A DNA stretch of 64,000 nt from CBDCUW01 sp963734865. GTDB lineage: Bacteria; Planctomycetota; Planctomycetia; Pirellulales; Pirellulaceae. The translations under genes were made by a program, and so were the position numbers. How positions within the stretch are numbered: position 1 is the stretch's first letter; every line of letters starts with the position of its first letter. Under the pieces are notes generated by a model, which worked only from the letters and a program-made list of their open reading frames with translations, did not search any database and was not told the origin of the DNA. The DNA lies in assembly GCA_963734865.1 (NCBI GenBank), contig CAVTIV010000008.1, positions 186,001 to 250,000 of the forward strand, in the 5' to 3' direction. Of this stretch, positions 43,909 to 53,606 are shown in pieces.

Positions 43909-44141
43909 CGGTCCGATCCCATGGCGATCCGGATGTCAGGGTCAATGGTGTGCTTGCGCCGCGTCCGACTGCCCCCTTTGATCTCGACAAGGAGAAGTTC
44001 GCTCTTTGAAAAAGCACCTCCCTTCCCCCGGTTCTCCCTGGCGAAGATTCTCTTTTCCCAAGGTGTGGCTCAGCGAAGAATTCAGGTTGTCGCGTTTCCA
44101 TGTCGCCTAGGAGAGTCAAGCGGATCACGACTCGGACGAAA

Positions 44142-44377
44142 ACTGCGAAGCAGTGGCAGGTGATAGCCTGGGGTAAGCAATGCTCGTCTCAGCGAGCATT
44201 TCGCAGCCCCAGGACCGTCAAGCGAAACCGGAAATCCCCCCGCGGCGATTTGGCGGCGACGCCGCCAAATCGCCGCGGGGAAGGTATTTGGAATGCGTAT
44301 CGTTTTCCAGGGGTTCCACCAGCCTCGCTAACGCTCGTTGGTTCACCCCAGGCTATCACCTGCCGCCGCTTCGCGGC
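44142..44377. repeat. Nested inverted-repeat element with terminal hairpins and central palindrome
   Basis: Outer arms 44145-44174 and 44345-44374 are inverted copies matching at 28 of 30 positions, including a perfect 20-base core. Each end also forms its own hairpin: ACTGC-GAA-GCAGT at 44142-44154 and GCCGC-TTC-GCGGC at 44365-44377. The two differ at two base pairs, and both differences are compensated so pairing is kept. Inside are an 8-bp hairpin (44179-44200) and a perfect 21-bp palindrome (44238-44280). There is no transposase or clear target duplication. A REP/BIME- or MITE-like interspersed element is the likeliest reading, possibly doubling as a terminator between convergent genes. 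Confidence 0.75.
44238..44280. repeat. Perfect 21-bp palindrome with a 1-base centre
   Basis: Left arm 44238-44258 (CCCCGCGGCGATTTGGCGGCG in outline) and right arm 44260-44280 are exact reverse complements around a single A at 44259. It could extrude as a cruciform or act as a strong transcript hairpin. It sits at the middle of the larger nested element. Confidence 0.9.
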
Positions 44378-44469
44378 TTTCCGCTTTCGTAGTGAACGTG
44401 TTCCGCCTGGGCGTGGTCAGTCGTTCGCTTCGATCAAATTGTTCAAACCCGTCGTGAGTGAGTGACCAG

Positions 44470-45057
44470 CTACAGCACACCCTTGGTGCTTGGCACCGCG
44501 TCGCTTCGCGGATCGCTTTCGGCAGCCATTCGTATCGCCCTGGCGATCGATTTGAAGACGCATTCGGAAATGTGGTGCGAGTTGCGACCGTGGTGCAGCA
44601 ACACGTGCAGATTGCAATTCGCGTTGGCCGCGAACGATTGCCAAAAGTGCTCAACCAATTCGCTGTCGAATGTCCCAATTTTGGCCGTGGGGATCGCCGC
44701 CTGATACTCAAACGCGTAACGACCGCCAAGGTCCACCGCCGCCGTGACAAGACACTCGTCCATCGGCAGCGTGAAGTGACCGTAACGGCGAATCCCGGCG
44801 CGGTTGCCCAGCGCCTTGTCAACGGCCTGGCCCAACGCGATACCGATATCCTCGGTCGTGTGGTGATCATCGACGTGCAGATCACCGACCGCTTTCAGAT
44901 CCAAGTCCATCAATGAGTGTTTGGCCAATAGATCCAACATGTGATCGAGAAACCCGATGCCCGATTCTCGCCTGCCGCTGCCATCGCCATCCAAGTCGAT
45001 CAACAACTTGATGTCGGTCTCACCCGTTTTTCGATCGATTGATGCGGTTCGTTTCAT
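44470..45057 (-). CDS. hisB: Imidazoleglycerol-phosphate dehydratase
   Basis: Sixth step of histidine synthesis, a manganese enzyme. The metal-binding repeats are HHTTEDIGIALGQA and HHGRNSHHISE, and GIGFLDHMLDLLAKHS is the family start region. I chose the ATG at 45057 (MKRTASIDRKTGETDI); the 195 residues are the usual length for the monofunctional enzyme. Last gene of hisD-hisC-hisB. Its upstream gap of 126 bases holds a strong hairpin. Confidence 0.96.
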   Translation of the reverse strand: MKRTASIDRKTGETDIKLLIDLDGDGSGRRESGIGFLDHMLDLLAKHSLMDLDLKAVGDLHVDDHHTTEDIGIALGQAVDKALGNRAGIRRYGHFTLPMDECLVTAAVDLGGRYAFEYQAAIPTAKIGTFDSELVEHFWQSFAANANCNLHVLLHHGRNSHHISECVFKSIARAIRMAAESDPRSDAVPSTKGVL

Positions 45058-45091
45058 AGCGGATTGTGTTTCAAGTTGACGATTGATAAGT

Positions 45092-45110
45092 CGCCTCTCC
45101 GAGAGAGGCG
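45092..45110. promoter_or_regulatory. 8-bp hairpin in the hisC-hisB gap
   Basis: CGCCTCTC and GAGAGGCG pair perfectly around a 3-base loop. It lies in the transcript between the hisC stop and hisB start. On the plus strand it is followed by GTGCGTTTTT; on the minus strand, the direction of the operon, there is no T-run. A processing or stability hairpin is more likely than a terminator. Confidence 0.5.
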
Positions 45111-45183
45111 GTGCGTTTTTCATTGCCGACAGCGAAGCAGGCCGAAACAAGCTCCACGCCGTTCCCTGTTTTGGCCTACGTAC

Positions 45184-46287
45184 CTATCCCACTTGAGTCT
45201 TCAGAAACGACTCGATCATCAATAAACAGGCGTCGATTTGATCGTCCGTGCCGACCGAAATCCGCAGTCCGTCGCCCCAATCGGGAAATTGCATGTATCG
45301 AACCAGAATCTGATTCGACTTCAGGAATTCGTAGATCGCCTGGTGTTGCCCGCAGGGGTGCTGGCACCAGACAAAGTTGGCGTGCGAGGGAGTAACGTCG
45401 AAGCCCAGATCGGCCAACCGGTTGGACATGCGTTGCCGCGTCGCGTTCATTTTTGTGCGGATCTCGGAGAGCCAATCTTGGCATCCCATCGCTGCGGTCG
45501 CCGCGGCGATCGACAGCCCGTCACAGTTGTAACTGTCCTTGATCTTCGCCAATTCCGAAATGACATGCGGCTGCGCGACCAGAAACCCAAATCGCAGACC
45601 CGCCAATCCGTAGGACTTACTGAGCGTTCGGGTGACCATCACTCGCTCGTTTCGCTTGACCAGATCGAGACAGTTCTGCTCGGCAAAGTCGACGTAGGCT
45701 TCATCGACGACCAGCGGGCAAGAGAGTGAATCGGCGATCGTGGCCACTTCTCCGGGAGCGACAATCGTGCCGCTGGGGCTGTTCGGATTGGGCAACAAAA
45801 CCAGCCGAACATTCTCATCGGCCTGGCCAAATGCCGCCGGCAACTTCCAGCCAGGCTCGAACCGGACCTGTTCCCAACCGGCGCCCTGAATATCGGCAAG
45901 CGTCCGATAGAGAATGTAGCTGGGGTAGGGAAGTCGCAGACGTTGAGCTTCGCCAACGAAACCACGCACCAGAATCGTCAGGATTTCGTCACTGCCGTTA
46001 CCCGCCAAGACCCAGTCGGGGCCAGGCAACGAGAGTGTTTCGGCCGCGCGACGGCGAAACGCCGTGGCCATCGGATCGGGGTAGCGATTGAGCGGCCCGG
46101 CGGCGGCCTGACGAATCGCCTCGACCACCGCGGCAGCAGGCGGGTAGGGATTCTCGTTGGTATTGAGCTTGATGAACTTGCCCGGCGGCGGTTGTTCACC
46201 GGGGGCGTAGGGCAACATCCGCGAGATGGCAGGCCGCATCAACTGTTGCATCGATGTGGGTGCAGACTTATCTATCGGCGTGGTCAA
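45184..46287 (-). CDS. hisC: Histidinol-phosphate aminotransferase
   Basis: PLP enzyme of histidine synthesis converting imidazole-acetol phosphate to histidinol phosphate. IKLNTNENPYPP is the family start, the PLP lysine is in TRTLSKSYGLAGLRFGF, and DEAYVDFAE is the PLP-contacting segment. The start is either TTG 46287 or ATG 46251; the latter begins MQQLMRPAIS. 49 bases after hisD. Confidence 0.95.
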   Translation of the reverse strand: MTTPIDKSAPTSMQQLMRPAISRMLPYAPGEQPPPGKFIKLNTNENPYPPAAAVVEAIRQAAAGPLNRYPDPMATAFRRRAAETLSLPGPDWVLAGNGSDEILTILVRGFVGEAQRLRLPYPSYILYRTLADIQGAGWEQVRFEPGWKLPAAFGQADENVRLVLLPNPNSPSGTIVAPGEVATIADSLSCPLVVDEAYVDFAEQNCLDLVKRNERVMVTRTLSKSYGLAGLRFGFLVAQPHVISELAKIKDSYNCDGLSIAAATAAMGCQDWLSEIRTKMNATRQRMSNRLADLGFDVTPSHANFVWCQHPCGQHQAIYEFLKSNQILVRYMQFPDWGDGLRISVGTDDQIDACLLMIESFLKTQVG

Positions 46288-46336
46288 CGTGATCTCGTCG
46301 TGTGGTTGGGTTGGCGACTATCGAAAGGGAACCGAT

Positions 46337-47707
46337 TCAGCTGTCCGAGGTTCGAATGGACACGCTACGCGCATGGGCGGTGAGTCCCTCTTGTTCCGCC
46401 AATCGCTGCACATCCGGGCCGATCTCGTTCAGTGCCGATTGATCGAATTCGGTCAGGCTGCTGCTACGCAAAAAATCGTTACTCGATAGACCAGAGGCCC
46501 AGTTACAGGTTCCACCGGTGGGCAGCACATGGCTGGGACCGGCCGCGTAATCTCCCAGGGCGACCGGTGTCTGGTGACCCAAGAATGCGGCGCCGCTGTT
46601 TCGAATCTTGGCAATCTGATCACGAGGGTTGGCCGTCTGGATGTGCAAATGCTCCGGTGCGAACTCGTCGGTCAATTCACAGGCATGCTGTGCATCGCGA
46701 ACCAGAATCAGTGCACCGAACGCGGCCAAACTCTCGAGAGTCAATTCGCAACGGTCCAGCAACGCGACTTGCCGCGCCAGTTCTTGATAGACCGACTCGA
46801 TCAATGATGGCTCCCAGGTGATTAGAATCGCCGAACCAGGTGAATGCTCGGCTTGCGCCAACAGGTCTGCCGCGATGTAATCGGGCCGCGCCGAATCGTC
46901 GGCGATCACGATCACTTCGCTTGGCCCGGCGAAGGAATCGATATCAACCGTCCCGTAAACGTGCTTCTTCGCCAGCGCCACGAACAGGTTTCCCGGGCCC
47001 ACGATCTTGTCGACCGCGGGAACGTGTTGGCAGCCATAGGCGAGCGCGGCGACCGCCTGTGCACCTCCCATCCGATAAACCTCCCTGACCCCCAACTCAT
47101 GACAAGTCGCCAGCATGTCAGGGTTGTAGGCGCCGAACCTGGTTGGCGGCGCAACCACCGCAATCTCGTCCACCCCGGCAACTTGTGCCGGGACGACGGT
47201 CATCAATACCGTTGACGGATAGGCGGCAGCTCCTCCGGGAACACAGACGCCGACCCGACGCAATGGTAAATACCGCTGCGTCAGCGTCACGCCGGGTCGT
47301 GGTTGGATCGTCACGTCACGATGCAAAATCGCTGTTTGGAATCGGACCACGTTGTCACGAATCCGCCCAATCGACTCGAGCAACGCCGGGTCGGCGGCCG
47401 CATGCGCCGATTCCAGATCGGCGGCCGGGACGCGCAGCTGGTCGGCCGATAGGTCTGCCTTGTCGAGGGCCTTGGTGTAGCGGAGCAGGGCAGGGGAGCC
47501 ATCGCGGCGGACATCCTCACAGATCGTTTGGACCACCTCGATCGGGGTTAGTGGTTTTCCAAAGACCTCCTCCGTGAGCGCCCGGCCCCGGGGGCTGACC
47601 ACGTTTCCCTCGGGGCTCAGCTTCTGACGAAGCTGGCGGAGGATTTCGGTCGAGCCGCCACGTGCGTCGACGCGTTGGATCATCAATTCTTGTTGAGCTG
47701 CTGACAT
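46337..47707 (-). CDS. hisD: Histidinol dehydrogenase
   Basis: Last two steps of histidine synthesis, zinc- and NAD-dependent. Signatures: RVGVCVPGGAAAYPSTVLM, the GPGN loop (IVGPGNLFVALAKKHVYG), the zinc/catalytic residues in AEHSPGSAILI and the EFAPEHLHIQT motif. 456 residues, full length. First gene of hisDCB, divergent from the threonine aldolase across 119 bases. Confidence 0.96.
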   Translation of the reverse strand: MSAAQQELMIQRVDARGGSTEILRQLRQKLSPEGNVVSPRGRALTEEVFGKPLTPIEVVQTICEDVRRDGSPALLRYTKALDKADLSADQLRVPAADLESAHAAADPALLESIGRIRDNVVRFQTAILHRDVTIQPRPGVTLTQRYLPLRRVGVCVPGGAAAYPSTVLMTVVPAQVAGVDEIAVVAPPTRFGAYNPDMLATCHELGVREVYRMGGAQAVAALAYGCQHVPAVDKIVGPGNLFVALAKKHVYGTVDIDSFAGPSEVIVIADDSARPDYIAADLLAQAEHSPGSAILITWEPSLIESVYQELARQVALLDRCELTLESLAAFGALILVRDAQHACELTDEFAPEHLHIQTANPRDQIAKIRNSGAAFLGHQTPVALGDYAAGPSHVLPTGGTCNWASGLSSNDFLRSSSLTEFDQSALNEIGPDVQRLAEQEGLTAHARSVSIRTSDS

Positions 47708-47826
47708 TTTGCTACTGAGGGTGAGGATCTGGGGCTCCTATCATAAGCCGGTACAATGCGTTTTGTTTAGCGGCAGTTTTCCAGTTCCCATCACCCATCC
47801 ACACAATGGGGCGGTTTTAATTCACG

Positions 47827-48921
47827 ATGCACGACGAAATTGACCTCCGAAGCGACACGGTAACGCGACCCACCCACGCGATGCGGATGGCCATCGCCGA
47901 GGCCGAGGTGGGCGACGCGGTGATCGATGTCGACCCGACCGTCGATCGGCTGGAAAAAATGACCGCGGAACTCCTGGGCAAAGAGGCTTCCGTGTTCATG
48001 CCCAGTGGCTCGATGACCAATCAAGTCGCCATTCGGGTCCACTGCGATCGCGGCAGCGAATTCATTTGCGAGGCCGATGCACACATTTATCACTACGAAC
48101 AGGCTGCTTACGCACAGTTGTCCGGTTTGGCCGTTCAGTTGGTTGCCGGCCAGACCGGCATCATGACCGTTGACCAGCTACGGGGATTGATTCGGCCCGA
48201 GAACGAACACATGCCGCGGACGAAGCTGGTTTGCATCGAAAACACCCACAATCGTTGGGGTGGCCGAATTCAATCGCAGCCGGAAGTTGAACAGATTTGC
48301 GAGTGGGCCGCCGAAAATGGATTGAAGCGGCACCTTGACGGCGCTCGGCTGTGGAATGCCGCCGTGGCGACGGGAAAAAGCGAACAGGAATTGGCCGCCC
48401 CATTCGATTCGGTGAGCGTCTGTTTCAGTAAAGGGCTGGGAGCACCGGTCGGTTCGGCGCTGGCCGGCTCCGCCGAATTCGTTGCCGAAGCCCGACGCGC
48501 TCGCAAATTGTTTGGCGGGGCGATGCGACAAGCCGGAATCCTTGCCGCGGGTGCCATTTACGCTATCGAGCATCATCGCGATCGGTTGGCGGACGATCAC
48601 CACGCGGCACGGCGGTTGGGGGATGCCTGTGAGTCCTGTGATGCACTCTCCATTCGCGGCGGGATGATCGACACAAACATTGTCGTTTGCGAAATCGATC
48701 CGTCGTTTTCAACGGCCCAACGATTGGTTGCGACGCTTGCCGAGCAGGGTGTGAAATGTTTTGCCATCGGCTCGCAAGCGATCCGGTTCGTCACGCATTT
48801 GGACGTCAGCGAGCAGCAGATCGGCCAGGCGTGCGAGATCATCCGCGCAGCGCGAGCAAGCCGGTTCCTAGCGTCTAATGGAATCACCCCTGCCGCCCGA
48901 TCGACCTGTACTCGAAAGTGA
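47827..48921 (+). CDS. ltaE: Low-specificity L-threonine aldolase
   Basis: PLP enzyme that splits threonine to glycine and acetaldehyde. IDLRSDTVTRPT is the family start, DAHIYHYEQ and HLDGARLWNAA contact PLP, and the Schiff-base lysine is in SVCFSKGLGAPVGS. The 364 residues are normal. The last 44 bases overlap the next gene. Its Thr-to-Gly activity fits the nearby threonine synthase only loosely, so no operon link is implied. Confidence 0.92.
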   Translation: MHDEIDLRSDTVTRPTHAMRMAIAEAEVGDAVIDVDPTVDRLEKMTAELLGKEASVFMPSGSMTNQVAIRVHCDRGSEFICEADAHIYHYEQAAYAQLSGLAVQLVAGQTGIMTVDQLRGLIRPENEHMPRTKLVCIENTHNRWGGRIQSQPEVEQICEWAAENGLKRHLDGARLWNAAVATGKSEQELAAPFDSVSVCFSKGLGAPVGSALAGSAEFVAEARRARKLFGGAMRQAGILAAGAIYAIEHHRDRLADDHHAARRLGDACESCDALSIRGGMIDTNIVVCEIDPSFSTAQRLVATLAEQGVKCFAIGSQAIRFVTHLDVSEQQIGQACEIIRAARASRFLASNGITPAARSTCTRK

Positions 48922-50443
48922 TCGCGCCGAGTCGTCCGTTCGGAGCAGAGCCATCATCGTCGTCGCGGTGGCGGCTTTCTCGACGTCGATCGCACTGTGC
49001 GTTCCCTCCTGCTACGAAAGCTTTTGGCTGGATGAACTTCATTCGGCGTGGACCGTAGCGGGTGATCTTGGCGATGTGGTTCCGCGCGCTCGTCTGGGTC
49101 ATCAGTCGCCGTTCTACTTTGTCGGTCTGTGGTTCTGGAAACAGGCATTCGGCGAAAGCGAACTCGCGTTACGCATCAGCAGCGTGCTGGCGGTCGCGAC
49201 CAGCTGCCTGGTGCTGACGATCGGCGTCGCGCGTTGGACACGCAGCATCGTCGCGGGCGGCACGGCCGGCATGGTGTTGGCGATCGAAAGCAACTCGCTG
49301 TTCTTTGCCACTGAACTTCGACCCTATGCCTTTGTGATCTTGTTCACATCGCTCGCAACGTCCTTCTTGCTGCGGCTGTTGACAGTCTGTTCGCGTCATG
49401 ACCATCGCTTCACTTGGTCGGGACTGATCCTCACGATTCTATTGGCGACCCTTTGCCAGCCAACCGCGATCGGAATCCTGGGCTTCTTTCCGGCAGTTCT
49501 TCTCACGGTATGGTTCATTCGTGATCGCGGCCAACTGTTCAAGTTCAGCCCCCTCGATGGTCTGCTTGTTCTGGCCACGATGTTGGTCGGATTTTCGCTA
49601 TGGAGCGTAACGTTGGGGGAATCCTGGGCACAACGAATGCAATGGGCATCGTTCGCCAAGGCGACGCGAGTGAGCGAAATCTGGCAGGTCTGGGACTGGA
49701 CCTGGTTGTTGCTGGTCCCGCTGGGATTCCTGATGGTGGCGGCAATCCTGGCCACGATTCGTCGCCAGTCGATCCGCGAGCTGTCGTCAGGGACGCTTGC
49801 CTTGGCGGCGATCGCGGTCGCGGGAACGATCCTGTTTTGGACCGTCTCGCGATTGGAATGGGTGCCCGTTTGGCACCGACGTTACTTCATCGCCGTCTTA
49901 CCGTTGCTAGCGTGCGTGATCGGCGGTTGCGTTGGCGCCCTATCGAAGGCCGTTCCAGCTGGAATACCGAGCATGGTGGCAGGATTGCTTTCCGCAGCCG
50001 TGATCGTGATCGGGTTGGCAGATCAGCAGGGTTTGCTGGTTCGCTTGTCAGACTATCCGGTGGCCCTTGTGACTCGTGGTGAAGACTGGCGAGGCGCCGT
50101 CGACTGGGTCCGATCCAACGCCCACCCGAGTGACGAAGTCTTCCTTCATAGTGGAATGATTGAGGCGCCGATGGCTATCGCAGATCCCCTGCTGAAACAG
50201 TTGTCGCCAACGCAGATCGAGTATCTGCAGTTCCCGACGCGTGGACCCTATGACCTCGGCCGAACGGTTTCTGTGGGTCGCCTCGATTTCGCCTTGCACA
50301 CGAAGTCGGGTGTCCAGAGAACATTTCTGATCAGCCGCGGTATTTTGAATCCTTCTCACTTCCCCGCGGGCTGGCAAATGATGCGATTCGGCAACGTCAC
50401 GGTCGCATTCCACGACCCAGCGAACGTGAACCACGATATTTGA
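48878..50443 (+). CDS. GT-C fold glycosyltransferase-like membrane protein
   Basis: 521 residues with about ten transmembrane helices. Just after the first is an extracytoplasmic loop FWLDELHSAW, the Asp-Glu motif of the PMT/ArnT-like glycosyltransferase superfamily, then a conserved ATELRPYAF and a C-terminal soluble domain (WRGAVDWVRSNAHPSDEVF). Such enzymes move sugars from polyprenyl-phosphate carriers onto proteins or lipids outside the membrane. It overlaps ltaE by 44 bases in a different frame. Confidence 0.75.
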   Translation: MESPLPPDRPVLESDRAESSVRSRAIIVVAVAAFSTSIALCVPSCYESFWLDELHSAWTVAGDLGDVVPRARLGHQSPFYFVGLWFWKQAFGESELALRISSVLAVATSCLVLTIGVARWTRSIVAGGTAGMVLAIESNSLFFATELRPYAFVILFTSLATSFLLRLLTVCSRHDHRFTWSGLILTILLATLCQPTAIGILGFFPAVLLTVWFIRDRGQLFKFSPLDGLLVLATMLVGFSLWSVTLGESWAQRMQWASFAKATRVSEIWQVWDWTWLLLVPLGFLMVAAILATIRRQSIRELSSGTLALAAIAVAGTILFWTVSRLEWVPVWHRRYFIAVLPLLACVIGGCVGALSKAVPAGIPSMVAGLLSAAVIVIGLADQQGLLVRLSDYPVALVTRGEDWRGAVDWVRSNAHPSDEVFLHSGMIEAPMAIADPLLKQLSPTQIEYLQFPTRGPYDLGRTVSVGRLDFALHTKSGVQRTFLISRGILNPSHFPAGWQMMRFGNVTVAFHDPANVNHDI

Positions 50444-50516
50444 ATGATACGCAAGTTACCTATCTTCGTTAACGACGGTCTATGATGAGTGTACCTCGCA
50501 ACACCTCGAAACGAAC

Positions 50517-51878
50517 ATGTTCCATCGTCTGCTTTCTCTGTTCTCGCTAGCCATCCTGTGGATGATCGCCTCGGTTTCGTTGCATGCCGACGATGCGGCC
50601 GAGCGTGGATACCGGGTACTGACCGAAAAATCGCTTCTACCGAGTGATTTTTCTCAGGCGGCGTTTGACGAAGCATGGCGGAGTTGGCCCGAACCGCTCC
50701 GCAGCCAGGCCGAGAAAGCATCCCTTGATCAGCGTCGTCAGATGGCGTTTGAACGATATGGACTGACAACGCGCCCGGGCGACGACTCCGGTAAACCGCT
50801 GCAGTACGTGGTCGACGAGCAAGGTTCGTGGACGATGAATTGCTTTTCCTGTCATGGTGGCAGTGTTTATGGGACGGTCACGCCCGGTGCGCCGAACAAT
50901 CGCTTTGCCTTGCAGACGCTGACCGAAGAGATTCGAGGCACAAAATTTCGTCTCGGGCAACCGCTGACTCGGATGGACCTTGGATCGCTGGTGATCCCGT
51001 TGGGGACGACCAACGGCACAACCAACGCGGTCGTATTTGGCATCGGCTTGATGCATCACCGCGATAAAGATTTGAATCTCGTTGACCGCCCACCGATCAA
51101 GTTGACGCATCATGACATGGACGCGCCGCCATGGTGGCACTTCTACAAGCGACCTTCGATCTACATCGACGGTTTTGCCCAAAAAGGGCACCGAGGCCTG
51201 ATGCAATTCATGCTCGTACCGGAAAATGGGCCAGAATTCTTTCGAGAACACGAAGACGATTTTCGCGACGTGTATGCGTATCTCGAGTCTCTGCGGCCGC
51301 CGAAGTACGAGGGACCGATCGACCACGAATTGGCCGATCGAGGCGAACTTGTGTTCAACCAGGTTTGCGCCGAGTGTCATGGGACTTACGGTACAGATTC
51401 CAACTATCCCAATCGGCGAATCGCGATCGACGACATCGGAACCGATCCGGTTCGCTTAACAGCACTGTCGGTCGCCGGTCGTCAAAAGTACGCCGATAGT
51501 TGGTTTGCCCAATTGGATGCGTCTGACCGGCAGCAGACCGTGGTTGATCCGGACGGTTACGTCGCACCACCTCTGGACGGGATTTGGGCGAGCCCACCGT
51601 ACTTTCATAACGGCAGCGTGCCGACTCTGTGGCATGTCTTGCATCCGCAGCAGCGGCCGACGGTCTGGCGACGCAGCGATCAGGCGATCGACCACGAGCG
51701 GGTCGGTTTTCAGTTTGCGGTCGCCGAGAAAATCCCGCTCACCGAACCCGATGTCGCGGTTCGCCGCAGCTACTTTGACACCCGGCGATTCGGAAAGAGC
51801 AACGCCGGACACGACTATCCGGATCAGTTGAGCGAACAGCAGAAGCGGGCCGTACTGGAATACCTGAAGACGCTTTGA
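50517..51878 (+). CDS. Secreted di-haem cytochrome c family protein
   Basis: 453 residues with a signal peptide (MFHRLLSLFSLAILWMIASV, cleavage near LHADD). Two CxxCH haem sites: CFSCH near residue 105 and CAECH near residue 285. Methionine candidates for the sixth ligand follow each, and the C-terminal part (VAPPLDGIWASPPYFHNGSVPTLW) is like the last domain of di-haem peroxidase-type proteins. It may be a periplasmic electron carrier or oxidase; no partner gene is adjacent. Confidence 0.85.
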   Translation: MFHRLLSLFSLAILWMIASVSLHADDAAERGYRVLTEKSLLPSDFSQAAFDEAWRSWPEPLRSQAEKASLDQRRQMAFERYGLTTRPGDDSGKPLQYVVDEQGSWTMNCFSCHGGSVYGTVTPGAPNNRFALQTLTEEIRGTKFRLGQPLTRMDLGSLVIPLGTTNGTTNAVVFGIGLMHHRDKDLNLVDRPPIKLTHHDMDAPPWWHFYKRPSIYIDGFAQKGHRGLMQFMLVPENGPEFFREHEDDFRDVYAYLESLRPPKYEGPIDHELADRGELVFNQVCAECHGTYGTDSNYPNRRIAIDDIGTDPVRLTALSVAGRQKYADSWFAQLDASDRQQTVVDPDGYVAPPLDGIWASPPYFHNGSVPTLWHVLHPQQRPTVWRRSDQAIDHERVGFQFAVAEKIPLTEPDVAVRRSYFDTRRFGKSNAGHDYPDQLSEQQKRAVLEYLKTL

Positions 51879-52174
51879 TCAGAACAAGAGATCGGCGACG
51901 GTCGGATTCCAATCGGGCACAATGTTCACGAGATTCAACGTTGAGGCCTCCGCTCGCGTCTCAACCGCCTGACCGAAACGATGAACCAAGAGTGAGCGTG
52001 TTTGAGGGTCGGCGTTGATCACCACCCTCGTTCTCGCGGCCAGTCGCTATTGCGTTTTTTCGAGCGATTTCCTGACACCTACTCGATGACACGGCTGGCG
52101 CGTATAAAAGACTCGACCTCTTTCGATTTTAGTCTGGGCAACTTTCGCCGTTTGCCCGATGGAGCACCGATAGC
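51879..52174 (+). promoter_or_regulatory. Leader of thiC with a hairpin but no TPP riboswitch
   Basis: The 296 bases before thiC contain no open frame of interest. A 6-bp hairpin (GGGCAA/TTGCCC, 52136-52141 with 52152-52157) lies just before the GGAG that serves as ribosome site 10 bases ahead of the ATG. I looked for the CUGAGA and ACCUGAUC elements of a thiamine-pyrophosphate riboswitch and did not find them. Confidence 0.4.
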
Positions 52175-53510
52175 ATGAGCAAAACGCAGATTTTGGCCGC
52201 CCGCGATGGTGAGATTACCCCCGAGATGGAGTTTTGCGCGAAGCGTGAAGACCTGCCGGTCGAGACGATCCGCGAGGAAGTGGCCGCCGGTCGAATGGTG
52301 ATCCCGGCCAACAGGGTCCATGCCGCCGGGGCACTTGAACCGATGTGCATCGGCATCGCCGCTAAGTGCAAAATCAACGCCAATATCGGCAACAGCGCCG
52401 TCACCAGCAATGTGGGCGAGGAACTGGAAAAACTGCACACGGCCGTTCACCACGGCGCCGACACCGTGATGGATTTGTCGACCGGCAAGGACATCGACAA
52501 CATTCGTCGGCAGATCATCGACAGCAGTCCGGTGCCGATCGGAACCGTGCCGATCTACCAAATGCTGGAAGAACTCGGTGGTAACATCGAAGACATGAAC
52601 GCGCAGCATTTTCTGGACATGGTCGAGCACCAGGCCAAGCAAGGCGTCGACTACATGACGATCCACTGCGGCGTCAAACTGGAACATCTTCATTTGAGCA
52701 TCAACCGAGTGACCGGCATCGTCAGTCGCGGTGGTTCGTTGATCGCCAAATGGATGATGGCGCACAACAAACAGAACCCGCTGTATGATGCGTTTGATGA
52801 CCTGTGCGAAATCATGCGCCAATACGACGTCACTTGGTCGCTCGGTGATGGTCTGCGACCCGGCTCGATCGCCGACGCATCCGACGATGCCCAATTCGCG
52901 GAACTCGGACGTGCTGGGGGAACTGACGCGGCGTGGGCAGGAAAATGGCACGCAAGTGATGGTCGAAGGTCCCGGTCATATTCCGATGCATCAGATCCAG
53001 ATGAACATCGAAAAGCAGATCGAGATTTGCAACGGCGCGCCGTTCTATGTGCTCGGTCCGCTGGTGACCGATGTGGCGCCCGGCTATGACCACATCACCA
53101 GCGCGATCGGTGCGGCGATGGCCGGATGGCATGGTGCGGCAATGTTGTGCTATGTGACGCCCAAGGAACACTTGGGTCTGCCCAACGAAGAAGATGTCAA
53201 GCAAGGCGTGATCGCCTACAAGATTGCCGCCCACGCGGCCGATGTCGCCCGCGGTCGCAAGGGAGCCCAGGATCGCGACGACGCGCTTTCCAAGGCACGT
53301 TTCGAGTTTGATTGGAACGAACAGTTTCGCTTGTCGCTGGATCCCGAAACGGCCCAGCGATACCACGACGAAACGTTGCCCCAGGACACGTTCAAGAGCG
53401 CGCATTTCTGCAGCATGTGCGGGCCCAAGTACTGCTCGATGAAAATCACCGAGGACATCCGCAAGATGGCCAAAGAAAAGAAGTTCGTCGAGTTACCGAC
53501 GGCCGAATAG
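52175..53510 (+). CDS. thiC: Phosphomethylpyrimidine synthase, frame break at 52907
   Basis: Radical-SAM enzyme making HMP-phosphate from aminoimidazole ribotide in thiamine synthesis. Conserved regions: MEFCAKREDLP, GTVPIYQML, DYMTIHCGV, SRGGSLIAKWM and VMVEGPGHIPMHQIQMN. The C-terminal iron-sulfur site is CSMCGPKYCSMK (CxxCxxxxC). The frame moves at an extra G in CTCGGACG (52906-52907), after which VLGELTRRGQENGTQ follows correctly. Otherwise full length. Confidence 0.95.
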
Positions 53511-53561
53511 CACTGTTTTCTCGATGATAGTCGAAGCGGGCGGCGAACGACCGCGGCGATA

Positions 53562-53606
53562 ATTGCTGCGGCTATGATTGCTGCGGCTATGATTGCTGCG
53601 GCTGAG
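53562..53606. repeat. 15-bp tandem repeat, three units, at the 3' end of the MFS gene
   Basis: ATTGCTGCGGCTATG occurs twice exactly and a third time with changed ends. The stop codon of the minus-strand MFS gene (53587) falls inside the repeat, so copy number could change its last residues. Confidence 0.85.

Larger units (their letters stand above)
43909..44469. other. Convergent intergenic region dominated by a nested repeat element
   Basis: The 561 bases between two convergent stops have no credible gene. 43909-44141 shows nothing I can name. 44142-44377 is the nested inverted-repeat element listed separately. The remaining 90 or so bases, ending at the hisB stop, are unremarkable. Confidence 0.6.

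Noticed and set aside
44142..44377. CRISPR array or tRNA
   Set aside because: Repeats are inverted, not direct with spacers, and there is no cloverleaf or T-loop consensus.
52907..52907. Programmed frameshifting in thiC
   Set aside because: No slippery heptamer or downstream pseudoknot; an extra G in CTCGGACG explains it.
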